Below are positions 27,828-35,086 of a stretch of 64,000 bases of DNA, piece by piece. Each line of letters begins with the position of its first letter. Within the stretch, counting starts at the first letter, position 1. The position numbers and the translations under genes were made by a program. Location: positions 1,178,001 through 1,242,000 of the forward strand of contig NC_008825.1 in NCBI RefSeq assembly GCF_000015725.1. The letters run 5' to 3'. The notes beneath the pieces were generated by a model. That model was not told the origin of the DNA. It saw only the letters and a list, made by a program, of their open reading frames with translations, and searched no databases. This DNA is from Methylibium petroleiphilum PM1. Lineage in GTDB: Bacteria; Pseudomonadota; Gammaproteobacteria; Burkholderiales; Burkholderiaceae_C.

Positions 27828-28736
27828 ATGCCCACACCCCCGCCCAGCCGTCCCGCCAGCTTCCGCAAGCCGCGCCTGCTGGTCGTCGGCTGCGGCGATG
27901 TCGGGCAGCGCGTGCTCGCGCAACTCGGCGGCCGCTACCGCGTGGCGGCGCTGGCCTCGCAGCCGTCGCGCCTGCAGGCGCTGCGCGCGCTCGGCGCGCG
28001 GCCGCTGCTCGGCGACCTCGACCGGCCGGCGACGCTCGGTCGGCTCGGCGCACTGGCCCCGCGGGTCCTGCACCTGGCGCCGCCGCCGGGCAGCGGCGAG
28101 GGCGATCCGCGCACCGTGGCGCTGCTGCGGGCGCTGGCGCGCGGCGGTGTCACGCGGCGCATCGTCTACGGCAGCACCAGCGGCGTGTACGGCGACACCG
28201 GAGGGGCGCGCTTCGACGAGACGCGCGCCGTCGCGCCGGCCACCGCGCGGGCGCGGCGGCGCGTCGCGGCCGAGGCGCAGTTGCGCTGGCACGGTCGCGC
28301 CTGCGGCGTGCGGGTGACGCTGCTGCGCATTCCAGGCATCTACGCGACCGATCGACCCGGCGGCGCACCGCGCGAACGGGTCGTGCGCGGCACGCCAGTG
28401 CTGGCCGCGCACGAGGACGTCTACACCAACCACATCCACGCAGACGACCTGGCGCGCTGCTGCATCGCTGCGCTGCACCGGGGGCGACCGCAGCGAGTGG
28501 TCCATGCGAGCGACGACACCGAGATGAAGATGGGCGACTACTTCGATCTGGTGGCTGATCTGGCCGGGCTGCCGCGACCGCCGCGCATCACGCGGGCCGC
28601 CGCAGGCGAAGCGATTTCCCCGGTCGGGCTGAGTTTCATGAGCGAGTCCCGGCGGCTGCTCAACCGCCGCCTGCACGAGGAATTGCGGGTAGTGCTGCGC
28701 TATCCGACGGTCCGTGAGGGGCTGATCGGAGGCTGA
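27828..28736 (+). CDS. NAD(P)-binding SDR/epimerase-family protein (YeeZ-like)
   Basis: A 302-residue protein, MPTPPPSRPASFRKPRLLVV. The dinucleotide motif is VVGCGDVGQRVLAQL. Later come YGSTSGVYGD, TLLRIPGIYA and the IHADDLARCCIAAL region seen in extended SDRs. The usual YxxxK is absent: after GVYGD the Tyr-Lys spacing is not kept (the segment reads TARARRRVAAEAQLRW). The family is often labelled NAD-dependent epimerase and resembles YeeZ. An enzymatic role is uncertain. It is divergent from the flavin reductase. Confidence 0.75.
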   Translation: MPTPPPSRPASFRKPRLLVVGCGDVGQRVLAQLGGRYRVAALASQPSRLQALRALGARPLLGDLDRPATLGRLGALAPRVLHLAPPPGSGEGDPRTVALLRALARGGVTRRIVYGSTSGVYGDTGGARFDETRAVAPATARARRRVAAEAQLRWHGRACGVRVTLLRIPGIYATDRPGGAPRERVVRGTPVLAAHEDVYTNHIHADDLARCCIAALHRGRPQRVVHASDDTEMKMGDYFDLVADLAGLPRPPRITRAAAGEAISPVGLSFMSESRRLLNRRLHEELRVVLRYPTVREGLIGG

Positions 28737-28745
28737 GCGGGCCGG

Positions 28746-29783
28746 TCAGATGCCGCGCGCGCGCCGCAAGGTCTGCGTGCGGTCGATGCTGTGCACCGGC
28801 ACCGACTGCATCCGGCCTTCGCGCAACACCTCGATGGTCAGGTCACGCTCGGCGCTGCCTCCATTCCAGAGCATCTTGTAGAAGGACTCCAGGCCACCGA
28901 CCGGCGCGCCATCGAGGCGGCGGATCAGATCGCCGGGCTGCAGCCCTGCCATCTCGGCCGGGCTGTCGCGGCTCACGCGCACCACGCGCAGGCCGTCGTC
29001 CTGCTCGACGCAGTTCACTCCCAGCCAGGCACGCATGCTGGCGCGCGATACGCCCCGTTCGCGCAACTCCGCGAAGATCGGCGGCAGCAGGTCGACCGGC
29101 ACGAACATGTTGCCGGCACGGCGGCTGCCGTCGCCGGGCGCGCTGGGCACGAGCAGCGAGCCGATGCCGATCAGCTCCCCCTGCGCGTTGAAGAGCCCTG
29201 CACCACTGTGGTCGCGGCGGGCCGGGCTGGTGAACAGCGCGCCGTCGATGTGGTACTCCCAGTAGCCGGAGAAGCCGCGCCGCGACACCAGCTCCGCGGC
29301 GCTCAGCGCCCCGTCGTCGCCGCCGCTCACGAACAGCAGCGGCTCGCCCTCCGCCACCGCGTGGGCCTGGCCGAGCTGCGCCGGCGCGATGCCCAGCGGC
29401 AGCACCGCTTGCACCAGGCCGAAGCCGGTCGCCAGATCGTAGGCCACCACGCGGGCCGGCATGCGCTTGCCGCTGTCGAGCACCAGCTCGACCTCCTCCG
29501 CCTCGAGAATCAGGTAGCCGATCGTCAGCACCAAGCCGTCGCTGGCGATCACGACGCCGGAGCCGGCGCGGTATTCGCCCAGCGTGTCGATCGTGCTGGC
29601 GCCCTCGGTCGCCGTGCTCTGCACCCCGAGCACCGCATCGCTGGCCCGTTTCAGCGCCAGGCGCTGGCCCGGGAATTCGGCAGCCTCGCCGTTACCCTGA
29701 CGGTCCGGTGCGGGGTGAGCGAGGCCGGCGGACAGTCCCAGAACCAGGGCGAACGACAGGCGAAGCAGAAGGGAGGGTGACAT
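28746..29783 (-). CDS. HtrA/S1C-like protein with PDZ domain, catalytic triad degenerate
   Basis: A 345-residue protein. The ATG at 29783 is chosen because GGAGG lies 5 bases upstream and it opens a signal peptide (MSPSLLLRLSFALVLGLSAG); an ATG at 29813 is the alternative. A trypsin-like domain spans about 40-230 and a PDZ domain about 245-330 (WLGVNCVEQDDGLRVVRV, AGLQPGDLIRRLDG). Aligned by eye with HtrA, the catalytic His (TNNHVV) is Tyr90 in TIGYLI, and the Asp (TDVA) is Gly120 in TGFG. Ser193 remains in DHSGAG, but the GNSGGP loop is changed. It is therefore probably a non-proteolytic periplasmic binding protein. Confidence 0.8.
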   Translation of the reverse strand: MSPSLLLRLSFALVLGLSAGLAHPAPDRQGNGEAAEFPGQRLALKRASDAVLGVQSTATEGASTIDTLGEYRAGSGVVIASDGLVLTIGYLILEAEEVELVLDSGKRMPARVVAYDLATGFGLVQAVLPLGIAPAQLGQAHAVAEGEPLLFVSGGDDGALSAAELVSRRGFSGYWEYHIDGALFTSPARRDHSGAGLFNAQGELIGIGSLLVPSAPGDGSRRAGNMFVPVDLLPPIFAELRERGVSRASMRAWLGVNCVEQDDGLRVVRVSRDSPAEMAGLQPGDLIRRLDGAPVGGLESFYKMLWNGGSAERDLTIEVLREGRMQSVPVHSIDRTQTLRRARGI

Positions 29784-29898
29784 CTCGGCCTCCACGAGGG
29801 ATGGCCGCAGCATGAACCGTCACCGAGCCCGACGGGAGTCTGAGGGCTTTGCGCCAGGCAAAAAGGCTGCGAGCCGAGGCGGCAACCCTAGGCCGGCG

Positions 29899-30489
29899 TC
29901 AGCGCCGACCGAATGGAGTTTGGCCGCGCCAGTAGCGGATCATCAGCCAGCCGCCGGCCATGCCGCCCAGGTGGGCGAAGTGCGCCACACCGCCTGTCGG
30001 GCTGATGAAGCCGAGCAGCAGTTCCAGGCCGCCGAACACCATCACAAAGGTGCGTGCCTTCATCGGGATCGGCGGGAAGAGCGGCATGATGGTGCGGTTC
30101 GGGAACAGCATGCCGAAAGCCAGCAGCAGGCCGAACAGGCCGCCCGAGGCGCCAACGGTCGGGTAGGGCGAGTTGAGCAGCCAGGCCACCAGCAACTGCG
30201 CCACGGCCGCGGCGAGCACGCTGGCGCCGTAGAACTGCACGAAGCGCTTCGTGCCCCACAGGCGCTCCAGCTCCGCGCCGAACATCCACAGGCCCAGCAT
30301 GTTGAAGAACAGATGGCCGATGCCACCGTGCAGGAAGGCGTAGCTCGCCACCTGCCAAGGCATGAAACCGCCACCCAGCGGCCACAGCGCGAACAGCCGC
30401 GTGAACCACATGCCGAGGAACTGGTCGAGGCAGAACACCGCGACGTTGATCAGGATCAGGGCCTGGGTGATTGGGGGCAGGGGAGGCAT
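29899..30489 (-). CDS. Rhomboid-family intramembrane serine protease
   Basis: A 196-residue membrane protein, MPPLPPITQALILINVAVFC, with about six membrane helices. HGGIGHLFFNMLGLWMFG holds the conserved His/Asn of helix 2, GASGGLFG at about 113-120 holds the catalytic Ser115, and AHFAHLGGMAGG holds the catalytic His173. The catalytic dyad is therefore complete. It cleaves membrane-protein substrates within the bilayer; substrates are unknown. The start at 30489 is used because further upstream lies the tRNA-Leu gene on the same strand. Confidence 0.92.
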   Translation of the reverse strand: MPPLPPITQALILINVAVFCLDQFLGMWFTRLFALWPLGGGFMPWQVASYAFLHGGIGHLFFNMLGLWMFGAELERLWGTKRFVQFYGASVLAAAVAQLLVAWLLNSPYPTVGASGGLFGLLLAFGMLFPNRTIMPLFPPIPMKARTFVMVFGGLELLLGFISPTGGVAHFAHLGGMAGGWLMIRYWRGQTPFGRR

Positions 30490-30545
30490 GTGGCGCGGGT
30501 GGATCGGCCGCAGCGCGGCTGCCGGAGCGTGGGTGAGGGTGGGGG

Positions 30546-30630
30546 TGGTGCCTCGGGTCGGACTCGAACCGACACTCATTGCTGAACGGGATTTTGAGTC
30601 CCGCGCGTCTACCGATTTCGCCACCGAGGC
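30546..30630 (-). tRNA. tRNA-Leu (anticodon CAA)
   Basis: On the minus strand the 7-bp acceptor stem GCCTCGG pairs with CCGAGGC. The D-arm GGCGAAATCGGTAGACGC, an anticodon arm with loop CTCAAAA (anticodon CAA), a long class II variable arm and the T-arm CGGTTCGAGTCCG are all present. CCA is encoded (30546-30548). At 85 bases it matches the size and sequence pattern of E. coli leuX. No integrase or att-like repeat lies beside it. Confidence 0.95.
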
Positions 30631-30830
30631 AAGCGTGCTGCAGTGTAAGCGAGGCTGGCCGACCGCAGGCCCAGAGCCCTGCTCGCCGAATCGCCGCGAG
30701 AGCACTGTCCGGGCGCCCATGACGGGACGGGGGAAAACTACCGAGAAGCTTGCCACGCTCGTACTCATTTCAAGCCCCCCCAAGTCGCCAGAGCCTTCCC
30801 AGCAGGTGTCTTGAGAGCAAGAATTGCGTC

Positions 30831-31031
30831 ATGAAGAAGCTGTCTCGTTGGATCGCTACTGCATCCTTCCTCGCGGTCAGTTTGGTGGCCTGTGGTCAGA
30901 ACGCGGTTTTCGTCGATCGGGAGGTACGCGAGCACGTGGAGGCCGATGCCGCCGCGCGTGCCGCAAAAGCCTCGACGCCGATCGCGACAGACGACGCGCG
31001 CCTAGACCCGTTGACGGCTTCGGGTAGCTGA
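30831..31031 (+). CDS. Small predicted lipoprotein
   Basis: A 66-residue product, MKKLSRWIATASFLAVSLVA, with a basic N-terminus, a hydrophobic stretch and a lipobox LVAC ending at about Cys21. The mature part is charged and alanine-rich (HVEADAAARAAKAST). It resembles LptM-type small lipoproteins in layout (AC-GQ after the box) but lacks the GPLY motif, so I do not assign it. The ribosome site is weak. Base composition of the gene and flanks looks less GC-rich than neighbours. Confidence 0.55.
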   Translation: MKKLSRWIATASFLAVSLVACGQNAVFVDREVREHVEADAAARAAKASTPIATDDARLDPLTASGS

Positions 31032-31198
31032 CGGGCGCCTAAGGCACTGCACCGGCAGATGTCGCTGCCGTGGGTTGCAGTGTGGGCTCGAGGTGCTGAG
31101 CTACTGCCTATGCCGGAGTCGCCTGTGAGTTCATGGCATTCGCTGGCGGGCTTACGGTGTGATTCGACGCTGCCACAATGCGCGCAGGAAGGTGCCGC

Positions 31199-32104
31199 AT
31201 GCCCAGTTATCTGACCGTCGAAGACACGATCGGCCGAACCCCGCTGGTTCGCCTGGTGCGCCTGCCGGGCGCCGAGAACGAGCGGCGCGGCAACGTGATC
31301 CTCGGCAAGCTCGAGGGCAACAACCCCGCGGGGTCGGTGAAGGACCGGCCGGCCATCAGCATGATCCGCCGCGCCGAGGAGCGTGGCGAGATCAAGCCGG
31401 GCGACACCTTGATCGAGGCCACCTCGGGCAACACCGGCATCGCGCTGGCGATGGCGGCGGCGATCCGAGGCTACCGCATGCTGCTGATCATGCCGGAGGA
31501 CCTGTCGATCGAGCGGGCGCAGTCGATGCGTGCCTTCGGCGCGGAACTGGTGCTGACGCCCAAGGCCGGCGGCATGGAGTACGCGCGCGACCTGGCGGAG
31601 CGCCTGCAACGCGAGGGCAAGGGCCGCGTGCTCGACCAGTTCGCCAATGCCGACAACCCGCGCATCCATGTCGAGACCACCGGCCCCGAGATCTGGGACG
31701 ACACCGAAGGGCAGATCACGCACTTCGTCAGCGCGATGGGGACCACCGGCACGATCACCGGCGTGTCGACCTACCTGAAGTCGAGGAACCCCGGCGTGCG
31801 CATCATCGGCGCGCAGCCCAGCGAAGGCTCGCGGATCCCCGGCATCCGCAAGTGGCCTGAGGCCTATCTGCCAAAGATCTACGAGCCCAGCCGTGTCGAC
31901 GAGACCATCAACGTCAGCCAGTCCGATGCCGAGGACATGGCGCGCCGGCTGGCGCGCGAGGAGGGTCTGTTCGCTGGCATCTCGGCCGCCGGGGCGCTGT
32001 GGGCGGCGTTGGAGGTGGCCAGGACGGTCGAGAACGCGACCATCGTGTTCATCGTCTGCGACCGTGGCGACCGCTACCTGTCGACCGGGGTCTTCCCGGC
32101 CTGA
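31199..32104 (+). CDS. cysM: Cysteine synthase B (O-acetylserine sulfhydrylase)
   Basis: A 301-residue PLP enzyme, MPSYLTVEDTIGRTPLVRLV. The PLP lysine lies in NNPAGSVKDRPAISMI, followed by EATSGNTGIALA (phosphate and substrate loop), LIMPEDLSIERAQSMRAFGA typical of the CysM branch, and the glycine loop GTTGTITG. It makes cysteine from O-acetylserine and sulfide or thiosulfate. AGGAAGG lies 7 bases before the ATG. It is the first of three closely packed genes with a Nudix hydrolase and a TusA-like protein. Confidence 0.95.
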   Translation: MPSYLTVEDTIGRTPLVRLVRLPGAENERRGNVILGKLEGNNPAGSVKDRPAISMIRRAEERGEIKPGDTLIEATSGNTGIALAMAAAIRGYRMLLIMPEDLSIERAQSMRAFGAELVLTPKAGGMEYARDLAERLQREGKGRVLDQFANADNPRIHVETTGPEIWDDTEGQITHFVSAMGTTGTITGVSTYLKSRNPGVRIIGAQPSEGSRIPGIRKWPEAYLPKIYEPSRVDETINVSQSDAEDMARRLAREEGLFAGISAAGALWAALEVARTVENATIVFIVCDRGDRYLSTGVFPA

Positions 32105-32111
32105 GCCGCCG

Positions 32112-32654
32112 ATGTCGCATGCGTTCCGCTTCTGCCCGAGCTGTGCCGCCGCGCTCGAATGGATCGTCGCGGCCGAGGATGGCGGCGACAAGTCCCGGCT
32201 ACGCTGTCCCCAGTGCGCCTGGACGCACTGGAACAACCCGACGCCGGTGCTGGCCGCGGTGCTGGAATGCGAGGACCGCGACGGACGCCTGCTGCTGGCG
32301 CGCAACGCGGCCTGGGCGGGCAGGAACTTCGGCCTGATCACCGGCTTCATGGAGGCCGGCGAGACCCCTCAGGAGGGCATCGCGCGCGAGGTGCTGGAAG
32401 AGACCGCGCTGCGGGCGAGCCAGATCGCGCTGATCGGTGTCTATGATTTCCAGCGCATGAACCAGCTCATCGTGGCCTACCACGTGAAGGCGCGCGGCGA
32501 GATCGTGCTGTCGCCGGAGCTGGTGGAGTACCGACTGTTCGAGCCGGCGGAGGTGAAGTGCTGGACCGCCGGCACCGGGTTCGCGCTGGCCGACTGGCAG
32601 CGCACCCGCGGCATCGAGCCGCAGTGGATCGAATGGGGCCGGGCGTCGGCCTAG
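32112..32654 (+). CDS. Nudix hydrolase with N-terminal zinc ribbon
   Basis: A 180-residue protein, MSHAFRFCPSCAAALEWIVA. CPSC and CPQC (about residues 8-11 and 32-35) form a zinc ribbon like that of NudC. The Nudix box GFMEAGETPQEGIAREVLEE then follows, with the REX2EE core but Ala in place of the last Gly. Without the full NudC N-terminal domain or the SQPWPFPxS motif it is not a proven NADH pyrophosphatase. It starts 7 bases after cysM and probably shares its mRNA. Confidence 0.85.
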   Translation: MSHAFRFCPSCAAALEWIVAAEDGGDKSRLRCPQCAWTHWNNPTPVLAAVLECEDRDGRLLLARNAAWAGRNFGLITGFMEAGETPQEGIAREVLEETALRASQIALIGVYDFQRMNQLIVAYHVKARGEIVLSPELVEYRLFEPAEVKCWTAGTGFALADWQRTRGIEPQWIEWGRASA

Positions 32655-32677
32655 AATCGTTGCAACAGGGGATATCG

Positions 32678-32905
32678 ATGGAAGTGAACAAGGAACTCGA
32701 CACCCGCGGTCTGAACTGCCCGCTGCCGATCCTGAAGGCGAAGAAGGCACTGGCCGACATGAGCAGCGGCCAGACGCTGAAGGTGGTCGCCACCGACCCC
32801 GGCTCGGTGCGCGATTTCCAGGCCTTTGCCCGCCAGACCGGCAACGAGCTGGTCGACCAGCAGACCGAGGGCCAGGAGTTCATCCACTGGTTGCGGAGGC
32901 GCTGA
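32678..32905 (+). CDS. TusA-family sulfur-carrier protein
   Basis: A 75-residue protein, MEVNKELDTRGLNCPLPILK. CPLP at about residues 14-17 holds the sulfur-accepting Cys, and the fold continues as LKVVATDPGSVRDFQAFARQTG. TusA proteins relay persulfide sulfur to tRNA thiolation, molybdenum-cofactor or oxidation pathways. Placement after cysM suggests a link with sulfur metabolism. TAGAAT upstream and ACAGGGG before the ATG suggest it may also have its own promoter. Confidence 0.92.
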   Translation: MEVNKELDTRGLNCPLPILKAKKALADMSSGQTLKVVATDPGSVRDFQAFARQTGNELVDQQTEGQEFIHWLRRR

Positions 32906-32925
32906 GCTGAGCCAGCCCGCGCAAG

Positions 32926-32949
32926 AAAGCCGCCCTCGGGCGGCTTTTT
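32926..32949 (+). terminator. Terminator after the cysM group
   Basis: AAGCCGCC (32927-32934) pairs with GGCGGCTT (32939-32946) around CTCG, followed by a T-run. It lies close to the galU stop on the other strand and may serve both directions. Confidence 0.9.
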
Positions 32950-32973
32950 CATGGGGTGCGGCCGCGCTCCGGG

Positions 32974-33840
32974 TCAGAGCGCCAGCGTCTTCAGGTACTC
33001 GCGCACGCTGGCGCCGATCTGCGGGTGGGCCATGCCGAGCTCGATGTTGGCCTGCAGGAAGCCTTCCTTGCTGCCGCAGTCGTAGCGCTTGCCCTCGTAG
33101 GTGTAGGCGAACACCTTCTGGCGGCGCAACAGGCCGGCAATGCCGTCGGTCAGCTGGATCTCACCCCCCACGCCGCGCGGCTGGTTGCGGATCTCGGTGA
33201 AGACGTCGGGCATCAGGATGTAGCGCCCGGCCACGCCCAGCCGCGACGGGGCGTCGGCCGGAGCCGGCTTCTCGACGATGCGCGAAACATCCATCATGCG
33301 GTCGTTGACCGGCGTGCCCGCCACGATGCCGTAGCGGCGGGTCTGGTCCTCCGGTACTTCCTGGACCGCGAGGATCGAGGCGCGCCATTCGTCGAACTGC
33401 TCGACCATCTGGGTCAGGATGGGCTTGTCGCCGACCATCAGGTCATCGGCAAGCAGCACGGCGAACGGCTCGTTGCGCACCAGCCGCTCGGCGCACAGCA
33501 CCGCGTGACCCAGGCCCAGCATCTTGGACTGGCGCACGTAGACGCACTCCATGTCGTCGGGCTTGACTTGGCGCACCAGCTCCAGCAGTTCGGCCTTGCC
33601 GGCGGCCTCGAGTTCCACCTCGAGTTCGTAGGCCATGTCGAAGTGGTCCTCGATCGGGCGCTTGCTGCGTCCGGTCACAAAAATCATCTCGCGGATGCCG
33701 GCGGCGTACGCTTCCTCGACGGCATACTGGATCAAGGGCTTGTCAACGACCGGCAGCATTTCCTTGGGCTGTGCCTTGGTGGCCGGCAGAAAGCGGGTGC
33801 CGAGACCCGCCACGGGGAAGATCGCCTTGTTGATGAGCAT
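32974..33840 (-). CDS. galU: UTP-glucose-1-phosphate uridylyltransferase
   Basis: A 288-residue protein, [20 protein letters not shown]. The nucleotide loop [18 protein letters not shown], the [13 protein letters not shown] stretch, [10 protein letters not shown] and the uridine-site region [12 protein letters not shown] match GalU. It makes UDP-glucose for envelope glycans and trehalose. Length is normal. No ribosome site is visible near the start; it is divergent from the dehydrogenase homologue across 121 bases. Confidence 0.95.
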   Translation of the reverse strand: MLINKAIFPVAGLGTRFLPATKAQPKEMLPVVDKPLIQYAVEEAYAAGIREMIFVTGRSKRPIEDHFDMAYELEVELEAAGKAELLELVRQVKPDDMECVYVRQSKMLGLGHAVLCAERLVRNEPFAVLLADDLMVGDKPILTQMVEQFDEWRASILAVQEVPEDQTRRYGIVAGTPVNDRMMDVSRIVEKPAPADAPSRLGVAGRYILMPDVFTEIRNQPRGVGGEIQLTDGIAGLLRRQKVFAYTYEGKRYDCGSKEGFLQANIELGMAHPQIGASVREYLKTLAL

Positions 33841-33961
33841 GTACTTACAATCATGAGAGAAGTTCGATTCATTCTGTCATGCAGCTTCCGTCACGCGCTC
33901 CCCTGCTCAAGTGGGCTTGTGAACTTATGTCACGGCCAAGCTTGAGTCATCATCGGCCGCC

Positions 33962-35086
33962 ATGGATCTGCTGATTGTCGAACCGATAGAAAGCGAAGTG
34001 CTGAGCTGGTTGCAGGCTCGCCACCGGGTGCGCTATGCACCCGAACTGGCGCGTGACGCACGAGCCTTCCGTCAGACCCTGTTCAATGTGCGGGCCGCGG
34101 TGCTGCCGCCGCAGTTGCGGATCGACTCCGAGGCGCTGTCGTTCGCCCCGCTGCTGCGGGCCGTGGCGCGCATCGAGCCGGGACTGGAGAACATCGACGT
34201 CGATGCCTGCTCGCGTGCAGGCGTGGAACTGGTGCGCGGCGCCGCCGCCACGGCCCCAGCCGAGGCCGAGTTCATGATTGGCGCGCTGATCACCCTGCTG
34301 CGCCCGGGCGCCGGTGGCGGCCGGGTCACGACCGGCCGTGAACTGGCCTCGGTGACGGTCGGCCTGGTCGGGTTGGCGCCGGCGGCGCGCTCGCTGTCGG
34401 CCATGCTCAGCGGCTTCGGCACGCGGCTGGTCGGCTACGACCCGACGTTGCATGCGAGCGACATCCTCTGGGGCCGCTGGCGCATCGAGGCCATGGGCCT
34501 GCGCGAGTTGCTCGAGACCGCCGACGCCGTCTGCGTGCAGTTACCCTATTACAGCCGCTATCAGGGCCTGTTCGGCGAGCGCTATCTGCCGCAGTGCAAG
34601 CCGGGGCAGGTGCTGGTCAGCACCTCGCATTCGGCGTTGTTCGACGAGGCCTCGCTGGCGATGGCCCTGCGCAGCGGCCGCATCGCGAGCGCCTGGCTCG
34701 ACAGCGTGGAGCCGGGGCTGCTCGATCCGGGCCGGCCGCTGAACGGCGCGCCCAACCTGCACACGACCTCGCGTCTGGCCGGTTACACGCAGGAGTCCCG
34801 TGTCCGGAGCGTCTGGGCGGTCGCTCAGCGGCTCGACGAGATTCTCAGCCAGACCCCGCCGCTGGCGCGCGAACTCCGCGTGGCGGTGTCGCCGCCGCAC
34901 GGCCCGGTGTCGGGCCCGGCGCCGCTGAGTGCGCAGCCCGACGATCTGCCGGTGGATGGTGCTGTCGTCGTCGACGATGACGACGACCTCGATCCGCCGC
35001 CACCTCCACCGTCGGCCAAGGCCGACGAAGCTCAGCTCAGCCCAAGCGCGAACGCTGAGCCCGCAAGCGATCCAGCGTCGCGCTGA
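33962..35086 (+). CDS. D-2-hydroxyacid dehydrogenase (SerA-like) homologue with altered active site
   Basis: A 374-residue protein, [20 protein letters not shown], with the two-domain fold of D-3-phosphoglycerate dehydrogenases. [20 protein letters not shown] and [14 protein letters not shown] align with the family. The NAD loop is eroded ([11 protein letters not shown] for GxGxxG). The catalytic Arg in TARGGLVD reads TSHSALFD (His223), and the catalytic His in TPHIGGYT reads TSRLAGYT (Arg271), while Glu250 remains. A tail of about 70 residues is acidic and proline-rich ([13 protein letters not shown]). The last 50 bases overlap the 3' end of valS. Activity is doubtful. Confidence 0.78.
   Translation: MDLLIVEPIESEVLSWLQARHRVRYAPELARDARAFRQTLFNVRAAVLPPQLRIDSEALSFAPLLRAVARIEPGLENIDVDACSRAGVELVRGAAATAPAEAEFMIGALITLLRPGAGGGRVTTGRELASVTVGLVGLAPAARSLSAMLSGFGTRLVGYDPTLHASDILWGRWRIEAMGLRELLETADAVCVQLPYYSRYQGLFGERYLPQCKPGQVLVSTSHSALFDEASLAMALRSGRIASAWLDSVEPGLLDPGRPLNGAPNLHTTSRLAGYTQESRVRSVWAVAQRLDEILSQTPPLARELRVAVSPPHGPVSGPAPLSAQPDDLPVDGAVVVDDDDDLDPPPPPPSAKADEAQLSPSANAEPASDPASR

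Noticed and set aside
30546-31198. Genomic island inserted at tRNA-Leu
   Set aside because: No integrase, no repeat of the tRNA 3' end and no foreign gene cargo; genes on both sides are ordinary core genes.
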